From Burkholderia ubonensis (GTDB lineage: Bacteria; Pseudomonadota; Gammaproteobacteria; Burkholderiales; Burkholderiaceae), in assembly GCF_902833085.1 (NCBI RefSeq), contig NZ_CADFEB010000002.1, positions 124,001 through 188,000 on the forward strand: DNA of 64,000 nucleotides. The letters are read 5' to 3'. The translations under genes and the position numbers were made by a program. How positions within the stretch are numbered: position 1 is the stretch's first letter; every line of letters starts with the position of its first letter. Shown piece after piece: positions 25,271 through 34,246 of this stretch. Under the pieces are notes generated by a model. It was not told where the DNA came from. It saw only the letters and a list, made by a program, of their open reading frames with translations, and did not search any database.

Positions 25271-25723
25271 CTAGCGCGGCGGCTTGCGCTTGCCGGTCAG
25301 CTCGGCCCAGCGCTTCTCGAGGGGGCCCTCGACCATCGGCTTGATCGACGTGCCGGAGGTCTGCGCGTCCCACGTCTGCACCGAGTACGGGTGCACGCGC
25401 AGTGCATCGCGCGGGATCGCGACTTCCCGGTGCGCGTCGACGAGCCAGTCGTAGACGAAGTCGATGCACAGGCGGTAGCCGCGCTTCGTCGACGGATCGG
25501 GCACCTCGTACGGCGCGCGCGTCACGTAGCCGGAGCCGAACACGCCCTTGGGGTCCTTCGCGACCCGGTGCAGGAACACGCGGTCGCCCGGCAGGATGCC
25601 GCGCGCGAAGCCGCAGCCCCACACGTCGTGCACGGCCTCGCCGGCCTTCACGCGCGCGGCGACGTCGGGCAGCTCGGGCCACGGCCATTTCTTGGGGCTC
25701 CAGATCAGCAGGAAAGCGGTCAT
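25271..25723 (-). CDS. EVE (PUA-like) domain protein
   Basis: A 150-residue single-domain protein. The [18 protein letters not shown] opening, [37 protein letters not shown] and [12 protein letters not shown] strands follow the EVE fold, related to PUA and ASCH. EVE domains read modified bases: they occur alone or fused to McrBC-type restriction subunits that recognise 5-methylcytosine. Standing alone beside hemL, this one has no restriction partner in view. Role unknown. The domain call is by motif order. Confidence 0.72.
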   Translation of the reverse strand: MTAFLLIWSPKKWPWPELPDVAARVKAGEAVHDVWGCGFARGILPGDRVFLHRVAKDPKGVFGSGYVTRAPYEVPDPSTKRGYRLCIDFVYDWLVDAHREVAIPRDALRVHPYSVQTWDAQTSGTSIKPMVEGPLEKRWAELTGKRKPPR

Positions 25724-25936
25724 CGGTTCGGTCGGGGCGGGGATTGGTCAGACAAGGGAAGCAAGCTTAATCCAATCGACGCACGGCGGCGCGCCGCGCG
25801 CGGGTTGGCGCCCAATCAGGTGACCTGAAAAAGTTGCGCGTACAATCATGGACTTGGCGGCGCCGCACCCGGCTGCCGCGCTCCCGTCTTCACCGCCGCG
25901 CGCGCCCGATGCGCGCCGGCTCCTTTGCGGATTTCC

Positions 25937-27154
25937 ATGTCTCACGTCATCCGTCGCCGGCCCGATGCCCGGCTGATCCTGTTGCTCGGCGCACTCGCCG
26001 CCTGCGGGCCGATCGCCACCGACATGTACCTGCCGAGCCTGCCGTCGATCGCGGCAGGCTTCTCCGTCAGCCCCGGCGCCGCGCAGCGCACGCTGACGAG
26101 CTTCATGGCCGGCTTCTCGATCGGCATGCTGCTGTACGGCCCGCTGTCCGACACCTGGGGCCGGCGCCCCGTGCTGCTCGGCGGCATCGCGCTGTTCACG
26201 CTCGCGAGCATCGGCTGCTTCGTGGCCGGCTCGATCGACATGCTGATCGTCGTGCGCTTCCTGCAGGCGCTCGGCGCCGGCGCGGCGTCGGTGCTCGCGC
26301 GGGCGATCGCGCGCGACGCGCACGAACCGACCGACGCGGCGAAGGTGCTGTCGATGGTGGCGATCGTCACCGCGGTCGGGCCGCTGCTCGCCCCCTTGCT
26401 CGGCGGACAGATTCTGCGCTTCGCCGGCTGGCGCGGCGTGTTCGTCGTGCTCGCGGCGTTCGGCGCGCTGTGCGCGGTGACCGCATACCTGCGCGTGCCC
26501 GAGACCTGGCCGAAGGAGCGGCGCAAGAGCGCGGCGGTGCTCGCGTCGTTCGCGTCTTACGGACGCATCCTGTCCGATCCGGTCGCGTGGGGGCACATGC
26601 TGTGCGGCGGGATGGCATTCGCGTCGATGTTCTCGTACATCACCGCGACGCCGTTCGTCTATATCGAGTACTTCCACGTGTCGCCGCAGCATTACGGGCT
26701 GCTGTTCGGCCTGAACGTGGTCGGCATCATGATCGGCAACTTCTCGAATACGCGGCTCGTCGGCCGGGTCGGCTCGCTGCGGCTCATCGCGGCGGCGTCG
26801 CTCGTGAGCTGCACCGCGTCGCTCGCGGTCGCGCTCGTCGCGCTGACGGGGTGGGGCGGGCTGTGGTCGATCGTGGTGTGCCTGTTCTTCGTCGTCGGCG
26901 TCGTCGGCATCTTGTCGGCGAACTGCACGACCGACCTGATGCATCGCTATCCGCACAACGCGGGCGCGTCGGCGGCGGTGTTCGGCGCGATGCAACTCGC
27001 GCTCGGCGCGCTTGCGAGCGTTGCGATCGGCGCGCTCGCGGACGGCACGCCGTTCGCGATGGGCGTGACGATCGGTGTGACCGGCGTGCTGTGCTTCGTC
27101 GGGCGCTATCTCGTATTGCGTTGGCACGGACGGCCCGTGCCAGCCGGGGCTTGA
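25937..27154 (+). CDS. Bcr/CflA-family multidrug efflux MFS transporter
   Basis: A 405-residue protein with 12 predicted membrane helices. Near the N terminus it carries the Bcr/CflA signature region ATDMYLPSLPSIAAGFSVSPGAAQRTLTSFMAGFSIGMLLYGPLSDTWGRRPVLL, including the MFS motif A loop (G.LSD..GRRP). Family members are proton-driven exporters of bicyclomycin, chloramphenicol or sulfonamides. A helix-end motif GAGAASVLARAIARD matches the antiporter motif C region. The ATG at 25937 begins MSHVIRRRPDAR; upstream in-frame TTG at 25925 is possible. Its last helix ends just before an AT-richer accessory patch. Confidence 0.88.
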   Translation: MSHVIRRRPDARLILLLGALAACGPIATDMYLPSLPSIAAGFSVSPGAAQRTLTSFMAGFSIGMLLYGPLSDTWGRRPVLLGGIALFTLASIGCFVAGSIDMLIVVRFLQALGAGAASVLARAIARDAHEPTDAAKVLSMVAIVTAVGPLLAPLLGGQILRFAGWRGVFVVLAAFGALCAVTAYLRVPETWPKERRKSAAVLASFASYGRILSDPVAWGHMLCGGMAFASMFSYITATPFVYIEYFHVSPQHYGLLFGLNVVGIMIGNFSNTRLVGRVGSLRLIAAASLVSCTASLAVALVALTGWGGLWSIVVCLFFVVGVVGILSANCTTDLMHRYPHNAGASAAVFGAMQLALGALASVAIGALADGTPFAMGVTIGVTGVLCFVGRYLVLRWHGRPVPAGA

Positions 27155-27432
27155 GCGGCGCGGCGAGATTTGCGGAGGGGGGACGACTGACGTGGCACGA
27201 ATGCGGCGGAGCGATTACAGCGCAGTCGTGAATTCGTGTTCGGGTAGCGATTGCCAAGCGAAGCCCGCGTGATGCGCCTCGGTTTGTAAAGCGTCGGTCA
27301 GTGCGCGCGTGAATGCTGCCGTGAGCGGCAGATTCCCTGCTTGTTAACCAGGGTGCCGCCTTCCCCGGAAGATGATTTCGTGTTCGAGATCACGCCGCTA
27401 AAGTGGATGAAAGGGAGTGGGTTGGTGTTTCC
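27155..27432. other. Intergenic, right of the Bcr/CflA gene
   Basis: About 280 bp with falling GC towards the right. No gene or clear terminator was recognised. It begins the accessory-looking patch that runs to about 28.2 kb. Confidence 0.4.
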
Positions 27433-27786
27433 TTAATGTGCGCGTATCCATTTTAAAAATTTCCCCCAAAGCCCCTTCCGGTCGCGAGGCTTTTCGTGTT
27501 TTTTGTCGGAAGAAAGGTAGTCAAGTGCAAAATCTGAAATGCCTTCTATTGTTGGTGGGCAGTCTGGGTTTTTTATTATTGGCATTTCAAAATTCCGGAA
27601 CACTCTTATTAAAAATAAGGAAATGTCATCGTGATGGATTTTAAAGTCTTCGAGTATATTCGTATTTTTTGATACTTCGTTTCGCTCAATAAATGCAATT
27701 TCCTTGATGAAAATGTCAATTATTGTTTCAATTGCCTCTTCTTTCGAGGGGATTGGTTGAGGTTTGGTTTTCATGTCTTGCGTCAT
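27433..27786 (-). CDS. Small DUF1493-like (acyl-carrier-like) protein
   Basis: A 117-residue protein. A helical segment SKEEAIETIIDIFIKEIAFIERNEVSKNTNILEDFKIHHDDISLFLIRVFRNFEM resembles DUF1493, a family with acyl-carrier-like folds in which an early helix is followed by L..D..I.GDD. A basic C terminus (DKKHEKPRDRKGLWGKFLKWI) follows. The typical carrier Ser is not evident, so it is not predicted to carry a pantetheine arm. The gene is AT-rich against its surroundings and faces another small gene with starts 25 bp apart, both signs of acquired DNA. Function unknown. Confidence 0.55.
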   Translation of the reverse strand: MTQDMKTKPQPIPSKEEAIETIIDIFIKEIAFIERNEVSKNTNILEDFKIHHDDISLFLIRVFRNFEMPIIKNPDCPPTIEGISDFALDYLSSDKKHEKPRDRKGLWGKFLKWIRAH

Positions 27787-27811
27787 ACTGGATGCCTTGG
27801 AGGGCTGATTA

Positions 27812-28129
27812 ATGGCTTATTCTGTGCTCGCGATCACACTGCGCAAAAGTGCGTGGGTCGCGAAAGCAGATAAATCAGCGTTTTCCTGGTTATTCCAGTG
27901 TGGGGTGCATGCGAATAACCCATTGGCTTATGCGCATCTCGCTATGCTTTGGTGTTGTTGCATGAATGGACGGGTCATTCGTCGTGTGGCAGATTTGTGC
28001 GTTACTCTAAAAAACACGACGGATGACTGCGAGGATATCCGAATTTCGAAAAAACTCGATCTCCTGCGGCAATTTATGCGACATCGTTATGCAGGCGCAT
28101 CCCTTGTCACCACTGATGATGCAACCTGA
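27812..28129 (+). CDS. Hypothetical 105-residue protein
   Basis: I do not recognise this protein. The coding case rests on a strong Shine-Dalgarno, GGAGGG at 27799-27804, seven bases before the ATG, and on a clean frame. The sequence has a central cysteine cluster (LWCCCMNG), two helical stretches and no signal peptide or membrane helix. It is divergent to the DUF1493-like gene and shares its reduced GC content. It could be one half of a two-gene accessory pair; nothing ties it to a known toxin-antitoxin or immunity family. Confidence 0.45.
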   Translation: MAYSVLAITLRKSAWVAKADKSAFSWLFQCGVHANNPLAYAHLAMLWCCCMNGRVIRRVADLCVTLKNTTDDCEDIRISKKLDLLRQFMRHRYAGASLVTTDDAT

Positions 28130-28212
28130 ATCGCGCAGTCGTTACTTTGTTGCGCAGTGTTAATTCGTCGATTTACCCACTGCGGCCCGTCAAGTAAATC
28201 TCCCAATGCAAA

Positions 28213-28253
28213 ACACCCCGAACGCCGGACCAGCCATCCGGCGTTCGGGGTGT
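28213..28253 (-). terminator. Strong hairpin downstream of the glk-hexR fusion
   Basis: Two perfect 17-base arms (28213-28229 and 28237-28253, beginning ACACCCCGAACG) enclose a 7-base loop. Read on the minus strand it follows the glk stop by about 30 bases and leads into TTTGC. It most likely terminates the zwf-pgl-glk transcript. Confidence 0.85.
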
Positions 28254-28281
28254 CGTTCACCCGTGGCGTCTTACCGCCGCG

Positions 28282-30210
28282 TTAATCCCGCGCTGCGTCC
28301 CTCGCCGCCGGCGACGCGCCGTGGCTCAGCCAGTCGAGCACGTCGGCGGTTTCGTCGTCGTTCGCGCGCGCCTTCGCCTGCGCGACGGCCTCGCTCAGCT
28401 CCGCGTTCGGCGCCGCGCGGCGGATCGCGACACCGACCGCGAGGATGTCGATCATCAGCAGATGCAGGATCCGCGAGATCATCGACAGTTGCGATTCGCG
28501 CATCTCGATGTGATCGGTCTCGAGCGCGACGGTCGCGCGCTTCGCGAGCGGCGTGTTGCTCGACGTGATCGCGATCACCTTCGCGCCGGCCTGCATCGCG
28601 ACTTCGAGCACGCGCAGCAGCTCGGGCGCGCGGCCCGACTTCGACACCGCGACGATCACGTCGCCCTTGCCGAGCAGCGCCGCCGACGCGGCCTGCATGT
28701 ACAGGTCGCCGTACGCGATGGTCGGAATCCCGAAACGGAAGAACTTGTAGTGCGCGTCCTGCGCGACGATGTTCGAATTGCCGAGCCCGTAGAACTCGAT
28801 GCGCCGCGCGCCGTTCAGGATCTCGATCGCGTTCTCGACGTGCTCGAAGTTCAGGTGCTCGCGCAACTGCAGGATCGACGACACGGTGTTGTCGAGCACT
28901 TTCGCGCCGAAGTCGGTCGCGGTGTCGCCGAGATGCACCTGGCTGTGGCTCATCGGGATCGTGCCGGTGAGGCCCGTCGCGAGCTTCAGCTTGAAGTCGG
29001 ACAGCCCCTGGCAGCCGAGCGAGCGGCAGAAGCGGATCACGGTCGGCTGGCTCACGTCGGCCTTGCGCGCGATGTCGACGATCGGGTCGTTGATGATCGA
29101 GCGCGGATGGTTCAGCGCGAGATCGGCGACGCGGCGCTCGGCCGGCGTGAGCGCGTCGCGCATCTGGCGGATCCGCTCGAACACGGCCGACGACGCGCCG
29201 CCCGAACGGTTCGACAGCTGTTCCGCGAGGATCGCCGACACGCCGAGGAACGCCGGATATTCGGCGGTGATCAGGTAGGTCGGGATGTTCGCGAGATACG
29301 CTTCGAAGCGTCCCTTCGCCTCGAAGCGCGCGCGGAACGGCGAGCGCGTGAACAGCTCGCCGAGCTTCAGCGCGACCCCGCCGCCGATGTAGACGCCGCC
29401 GAGCGAGCCGAGCGTCACCGCGATGTTGCCGGCGAACGTGCCGAGGATCGAGCAGAAGCACTCGACCGTCTCGAGCGCGAGCGCGTCGCCCGCATGCGCG
29501 CGCTCGACGATCTCGGCGGTGTCGACGCTCGCCGCGACGCGCTTCTTGTCGCGCGCGGCGAGCGCACGATAGACGATCTCGATGCCGGGCCCCGCGCACA
29601 CGCGTTCGAACGATACGTGCGGAAACTTCTTGCGCGCGTACTGCAGCACGAGATCCTCGCGCTCGTCCTGCGGCGCGAACGACGCGTGGCCGCCCTCGCT
29701 GCCGAGCGCGATCCAGCGGTCGTCGGCCGGAATCAGCCCGGACACGCCGAGCCCGGTGCCGGGGCCGAGCAGCCCGATCACGCCGTTCTGGCGGCGCGTG
29801 CCGCCGCCGATCTGCACGCGCTGCGCATCGGTCAGGCCGGGCAGCGCCATCGCGAGCGCGGTGAAGTCGTTGACGACGAGCAGCGTGTCGAAGCCGAGCG
29901 CGCGGCGCGTCGCCTCGATCGAGAAGGTCCAGTCGTGGTTGGTCATCGTGACCTGATCGCCGTCGACCGGGTTCGCGATCGCGATCGCCGCGTGGTTCAC
30001 GCGGGCGATCTTCACGTCCTTCAGGTATTTGCGGATCGCGTCGGCGAGCGTCGGATACTCGGCGCCCGGGTAGACACGAATCTGCGTGATCTCGCCCGGG
30101 CCGGTTTCCAGCGCGAAGCGCGCGTTGGTGCCGCCGACGTCCGCGAGCAGGCGCGGGCCGTCGGCATGCTGGCCCGCGGCGGCGACTTTACTTTGCGCAC
30201 CAGTAGACAT
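28282..30210 (-). CDS. glk: Glucokinase fused to RpiR/HexR transcriptional regulator
   Basis: A 642-residue fusion. Residues 1-335 are glucokinase: ATP site [12 protein letters not shown] near 24, [31 protein letters not shown] and [10 protein letters not shown]. After a short linker, residues 355-430 form an RpiR helix-turn-helix ([34 protein letters not shown]), and residues 465-600 a SIS sugar-phosphate-binding domain ([33 protein letters not shown]). It phosphorylates glucose and probably represses the glucose regulon, releasing DNA on binding an Entner-Doudoroff intermediate. The fusion is typical of Burkholderiaceae. It overlaps pgl by 23 bases. HexR-type operator: 32493-32511. Confidence 0.94.
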   Translation of the reverse strand: MSTGAQSKVAAAGQHADGPRLLADVGGTNARFALETGPGEITQIRVYPGAEYPTLADAIRKYLKDVKIARVNHAAIAIANPVDGDQVTMTNHDWTFSIEATRRALGFDTLLVVNDFTALAMALPGLTDAQRVQIGGGTRRQNGVIGLLGPGTGLGVSGLIPADDRWIALGSEGGHASFAPQDEREDLVLQYARKKFPHVSFERVCAGPGIEIVYRALAARDKKRVAASVDTAEIVERAHAGDALALETVECFCSILGTFAGNIAVTLGSLGGVYIGGGVALKLGELFTRSPFRARFEAKGRFEAYLANIPTYLITAEYPAFLGVSAILAEQLSNRSGGASSAVFERIRQMRDALTPAERRVADLALNHPRSIINDPIVDIARKADVSQPTVIRFCRSLGCQGLSDFKLKLATGLTGTIPMSHSQVHLGDTATDFGAKVLDNTVSSILQLREHLNFEHVENAIEILNGARRIEFYGLGNSNIVAQDAHYKFFRFGIPTIAYGDLYMQAASAALLGKGDVIVAVSKSGRAPELLRVLEVAMQAGAKVIAITSSNTPLAKRATVALETDHIEMRESQLSMISRILHLLMIDILAVGVAIRRAAPNAELSEAVAQAKARANDDETADVLDWLSHGASPAARDAARD

Positions 30211-30868
30211 CGAGCTGGGTCCCCTTGTCGTTGGCCAGTTGCGAAATGGCGTTCTTCTGCGGCGACGAGGCGGCGGCCTCGAGCACCTCGCGTTTGCGGC
30301 TGCCCGCGATCAGCAGAAATAGCCGGTCGATGCGCTTGAGCGCATCGAGCGAAAAGCTCACGCGCGCATGCGGCGCGGCGCCGGGATGCACGGCGACGAA
30401 CCGCTCGGCGGTCGTGATCGCGTGTTCCCATTCGGGCGCATCGGCGAAGATCGACGCGGTATGGCCGTCCTCGCCCATGCCGAGCACGGCGACGTCGGGC
30501 AGGCGGTGTGCGGGGTTCGCGTTCAGCGCGGCGACGTGCGCGTCGAGCGCGGCGCCGGTGTCGACGAGCGGCAGGAACGTGGCGGGCGCGGCCGCATGCT
30601 GCAGCAGCGTGTCGCGCACGAGGCGCGCGTTGCTCGCGGCATCGTCTTCCGGCACCCAGCGGTCGTCGACCAGCGTGACGTCGACGTTGGCCCAGTCGAG
30701 CGCCGCATGCGACAGTGTCTGCAGGAACGGGCGCGGGCTGGTGCCGCCGGACACCGCGAGCGTCGCGCGCGCGGGGCGGGCGAGCGCCGCGCGCAGCGCG
30801 TCGCCGACCGCCTGCGCGAGCGCATCGCCTTGCGCTTCCTGGGTGTCGAAAGCGTGAATCTCGATCAC
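30188..30868 (-). CDS. pgl: 6-phosphogluconolactonase
   Basis: A 226-residue Pgl/NagB-fold enzyme with [66 protein letters not shown] and [14 protein letters not shown]. It hydrolyses 6-phosphogluconolactone made by the Zwf protein next door. The start codon is GTG, preceded by GGAGGAGAT at good spacing on the minus strand. It lies between zwf (87-base gap) and glk (overlap), completing the enzymes from glucose to 6-phosphogluconate in one operon. Confidence 0.95.
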   Translation of the reverse strand: MIEIHAFDTQEAQGDALAQAVGDALRAALARPARATLAVSGGTSPRPFLQTLSHAALDWANVDVTLVDDRWVPEDDAASNARLVRDTLLQHAAAPATFLPLVDTGAALDAHVAALNANPAHRLPDVAVLGMGEDGHTASIFADAPEWEHAITTAERFVAVHPGAAPHARVSFSLDALKRIDRLFLLIAGSRKREVLEAAASSPQKNAISQLANDKGTQLDVYWCAK

Positions 30869-30955
30869 ATCTCCTCCGGACTGCTGTTGTCTGTTGAATC
30901 GTATGGTGTTTGGGTACGACGGCGGGCGCCGCGTGCGCAGCGCCCGCCCATTGCA

Positions 30956-32425
30956 TCAGTTCTCTTCTTCGAGCCAGCAGGTGCCGTGCTGCGCGAGCAT
31001 CGCGCTCGCCGCGGCCGGGCCCCACGTGCCGGCCGCATACGGCTTCGGCGGCTTCAGCGAGCGCGCCCATTCGTTCAGGATCGGCTCGACCCAGCGCCAT
31101 GCGGCTTCCTGCTCGTCGCGGCGCACGAACAGGGCGAGGCGGCCGTTGATCACGTCGAGCAGGAGGCGCTGGTACGCCTCCATCTGGCCTTCCTTGAAGA
31201 ACTGGTCGAACGCGAGGTCGAGGTGCACGCTCGCGAGGTTCATCCCTTCGCCGGGCTGCTTCGCGAGGCAGTACAGGCGAATCGTCTCGTTCGGCTGCAG
31301 GCGGATCACGAGGCGGTTCGCGCCGGGGCGCAGCGCGGTCGGCCCGAGTGCCGAGTGCGGCACCGGACGGAAGTTGACGACGATCTCCGCGACGCGGTCG
31401 GCGAGCCGCTTGCCGGTGCGCAGGAAGAACGGCACGCCGGCCCAGCGCCAGTTCTCGATCTCGGCCTTCAGCGCGACGAAGGTCTCGGTCTGGCTGTCGG
31501 GCTTCACACCCGGCTCGGTCGCGTAGGCCGGCACCTGCGCGCCCTTGATCACGCCCGCGTGATACTGGCCGCGCACCGCGACCTTGCCGATGTCGCGCGG
31601 ATCGACGGGCTTCAGCGCACGCAGCACGCGCAGCTTCTCGTCGCGCACCGAATCGGAATCCATCGAGTGCGGCGGCTCCATCGCGACGATCGACAGCAGC
31701 TGCAGCAGGTGGTTCTGCACCATGTCGCGCAGTGCGCCGGTATTGTCGTAGAAATCGCCGCGCGCCTCGACGCCGAGCTCCTCGGCGATCGTGATCTGGA
31801 TGCTCTCGACCCATTCGCGGCGCCACAGCGGCTCGAACAGCGCATTGCCGAAGCGCAGCGCGAGCAGGTTCTGCACCGGCTCCTTGCCGAGGTAGTGGTC
31901 GATCCGGTAGATCTGGTCTTCCGCGAAGATCTCGCCGACCGCGTCGTTGATCGCGTTCGACGAGCGCAGGTCGTAGCCGAGCGGCTTCTCGAGCACGATG
32001 CGCGCGCCCTGGTTCAGGCCGACCGACGCGAGCGCCTTGCAGATCGGCACGAACAGCGACGGGCCCGTCGCGAGATAGAACACCCGGATGCCGGACAGCT
32101 GGCCGACCGTGTCGCGCAGCACGGCGTAGTCTTCCGCACGGCCGAGATCGAGCTTCACGTACACGATGCGCTCGATGAAGCTTTTCCAGGCGGCCTCGTC
32201 GAATGCGCCGCGCGATGCCTTCGCCGCATGCGGCTTCACGTGTTCCTCGACCCACTCGAGATACTCGGCGAGATCGGCCGAGTGACGCGCGACCGCGACG
32301 ATCTTGCCGCTTTCCGCCAGCATGTTTGCGCGGTGCGCCTCGAACAGCGCCGGGAGGATCTTGCGCATCGACAAATCGCCGGTGCCGCCGAAAAGTACGA
32401 AGGTAAAGCTGGAATCGGTATGCAT
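30956..32425 (-). CDS. zwf: Glucose-6-phosphate 1-dehydrogenase
   Basis: A 489-residue enzyme, with the NADP-binding FVLFGGTGDLSMRKILPALF at the N terminus, the catalytic-site RIDHYLGKEPVQNL motif, the RGQYHAGVIKG segment and the EKPLGYDL dinucleotide and substrate-binding region. It oxidises glucose-6-phosphate to 6-phosphogluconolactone, supplying NADPH. It is the first gene of zwf-pgl-glk/hexR and its predicted promoter overlaps the HexR-type palindrome in the divergent region. Confidence 0.96.
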   Translation of the reverse strand: MHTDSSFTFVLFGGTGDLSMRKILPALFEAHRANMLAESGKIVAVARHSADLAEYLEWVEEHVKPHAAKASRGAFDEAAWKSFIERIVYVKLDLGRAEDYAVLRDTVGQLSGIRVFYLATGPSLFVPICKALASVGLNQGARIVLEKPLGYDLRSSNAINDAVGEIFAEDQIYRIDHYLGKEPVQNLLALRFGNALFEPLWRREWVESIQITIAEELGVEARGDFYDNTGALRDMVQNHLLQLLSIVAMEPPHSMDSDSVRDEKLRVLRALKPVDPRDIGKVAVRGQYHAGVIKGAQVPAYATEPGVKPDSQTETFVALKAEIENWRWAGVPFFLRTGKRLADRVAEIVVNFRPVPHSALGPTALRPGANRLVIRLQPNETIRLYCLAKQPGEGMNLASVHLDLAFDQFFKEGQMEAYQRLLLDVINGRLALFVRRDEQEAAWRWVEPILNEWARSLKPPKPYAAGTWGPAAASAMLAQHGTCWLEEEN

Positions 32426-32482
32426 GTGTCTCCGCCCGGGTTGGGGTGCTTTGAAGCGATCCGTAGTGCGATAAAAATATTT

Positions 32483-32520
32483 TTGACACTGAATTGTAGT
32501 TTAACTACAATCCGCCGCAA
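32483..32520. promoter_or_regulatory. Divergent promoters sharing a HexR-type palindromic operator
   Basis: ATTGTAGTTTAACTACAAT at 32493-32511 is a perfect 9-bp dyad around one base and matches the known HexR pattern (TTGTAAT/ATTACAA class) closely. On the plus strand TTGACA (32483-32488), 17 bases, TACAAT (32506-32511) is a near-ideal sigma-70 promoter. On the minus strand TTGCGG (complement of 32515-32520), 16 bases, TACAAT (complement of 32493-32498) is a weaker one. One bound protein would thus cover both -10 boxes. Confidence 0.82.
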
Positions 32521-32851
32521 GGGGTAGCACCCGGACGAAGAAAAAATGAAGCGCGGTCGATGCAACAGCGCGTGCTTCGTCGCCGGGAGCACCATGTGCC
32601 GAATGTTATCGGACATTGATGGCGCGCATCGTGCGCACGTCGTCGGCCCCGGGCTCGCGCCGCGTCGCGGCGGGCCAGAAACACAAGAGGAGACACGCCG
32701 TTGAATCTCAAGTCACGCTTTCTGTAAGAGCCCGGCCGGTCATCGGCCCCGTACGCGCGCAGCGTCTCGCGGCTCGATTTCCCCGTCGTCACCAAGAAGC
32801 CGGTTCCTGAAGGGAACCTCACGAGTTGATTCAGTCTGGAGGAGATAAGTA
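32521..32851 (+). other. Long leader of the sugar ABC operon
   Basis: About 330 bases between the predicted start site and the first coding codon. No gene was recognised in it. A strong Shine-Dalgarno (GGAGGAGA) sits at its end. It may contain a second promoter or post-transcriptional signals. Confidence 0.45.
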
Positions 32852-34099
32852 ATGAAAGTTCGCGCGATCATGGGCGCGCTGTGCGCGGCAGGCCTGATGG
32901 CCGGCGCCGCGGCGGCGCAGGCGGCCGAGAATGTGACGGTGCTGCACTGGTGGACCTCGGGCGGCGAATCGAAGGCCGTCGGCGTGCTGAAGGACGACCT
33001 GCAGAAGCAGGGCTACGTCTGGAAGGACTTCGCGGTCGCGGGCGGCGCGGGCGCAGCGGCGATGACCGCGCTGAAGACCAAGGTGATCAGCGGCGACGCG
33101 CCGTCGGCCGCGCAGATCAAGGGTCCGCTGATCCAGGACTGGGCCGAGCAGGGCGTGCTCGTCAACATCGACCAGGCAACCGGCGACTGGAAGCAGAACC
33201 TGCCGCCGGAAATCGACAAGATCATGAAGTACAAGGGCCACACCGTCGGCGCGCCGTTCTCGGTGCATCGCGTGAACTGGCTCTATATCAACAAGGCCGC
33301 GCTCGACAAGGTCGGCGCGAAGGCGCCGGCCACCTGGCCCGAATTCTTCGCGGTCGCCGACAAGCTGAAAGCCGCGGGCATCCAGCCGATCGCGATGGGC
33401 GGCCAGCCGTGGCAGGACCTGACGCTGTGGGAAGACGTCGTGCTGTCGCAGGGCCCCGCGTTCTACAAGAAGGCGCTGGTCGATCTCGACCAGGCGACGC
33501 TGACCTCGCCGCAGATGCTCGACGTGTTCAATACCGTGCGCAAGATCCAGGGCTACTTCGACAGCGGCCGTAACGGCCGCGACTGGAACCTCGCGACCGC
33601 GATGGTCATCAACGGCAAGGCCGGCATGCAGTTCATGGGCGACTGGGCGAAGGGCGAGTTCGAGAGCGCGGGCAAGAAGGCGGGCAAGGACTACATCTGC
33701 GCGCCGGTGCCGGGCACCGCGAACGCGTATACGTTCAACGTCGATTCGTTCGTGTTCTTCCAGCAGAAGGGCCAGAGCGCCGCGACGCCGGGCCAGCTCG
33801 CGCTCGCGAAGACGATCATGACGCCGGACTTCCAGGAGCAGTTCAGCCTGCTGAAGGGCTCGGTGCCGGTGCGCCTCGGCGTGAAGATGGACAAGTTCGA
33901 CGACTGCGCGAAGAAGTCGTATGCGGACGAGCAGACCGCGATCAAGTCGGGCGGCTTCGTGCCGTCGCTCGCGCACGGCATGGCGCAGGGCGACGCGACC
34001 GCCGGCGCGATCACCGACGTCGTGACGAAGTTCATGAACTCGCAGCAGGATTCGAAGAGCGCGGTCGCCGCGCTCGCGAAGGCCGCGAAGGTGAAGTAA
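32852..34099 (+). CDS. Glucose/mannose-type ABC transporter, periplasmic binding protein
   Basis: A 415-residue secreted protein: signal peptide to about 23 (AAQAAENV), then a family 1 solute-binding fold. Motifs include VTVLHWWTSGGESKAV, TALKTKVISGDAPSAAQIKG, GAPFSVHRVNWLYINKAALDKVG and GKAGMQFMGDWAKGEF. It corresponds to GtsA of Pseudomonas, the glucose-binding protein. It feeds sugar to the two permeases downstream. Its promoter is the HexR-type one, so uptake is probably coordinated with glucose oxidation. A GC-rich hairpin in the 147-bp gap after it could lower expression of the permeases, a common pattern. Confidence 0.92.
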   Translation: MKVRAIMGALCAAGLMAGAAAAQAAENVTVLHWWTSGGESKAVGVLKDDLQKQGYVWKDFAVAGGAGAAAMTALKTKVISGDAPSAAQIKGPLIQDWAEQGVLVNIDQATGDWKQNLPPEIDKIMKYKGHTVGAPFSVHRVNWLYINKAALDKVGAKAPATWPEFFAVADKLKAAGIQPIAMGGQPWQDLTLWEDVVLSQGPAFYKKALVDLDQATLTSPQMLDVFNTVRKIQGYFDSGRNGRDWNLATAMVINGKAGMQFMGDWAKGEFESAGKKAGKDYICAPVPGTANAYTFNVDSFVFFQQKGQSAATPGQLALAKTIMTPDFQEQFSLLKGSVPVRLGVKMDKFDDCAKKSYADEQTAIKSGGFVPSLAHGMAQGDATAGAITDVVTKFMNSQQDSKSAVAALAKAAKVK

Positions 34100-34246
34100 C
34101 GCACGCGGCGAGCGCCCGGCCCGCGCCGTTTCGTCCGCCGGGCGTTCCTGCATGCGCAGCAAACGGGCCCGCCCGCCGGGCCCGCGCCGCACCCGACGCC
34201 GGCCCCGATCCGGCCGGCGTTACTCTCGTTCCAGGAGTCGAATCAA

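Noticed and set aside
28271..29599. 442-residue Arg-rich minus-strand ORF inside glk-hexR
   Set aside because: A frame shadow of a clear two-domain gene, with composition typical of GC-rich alternate frames.
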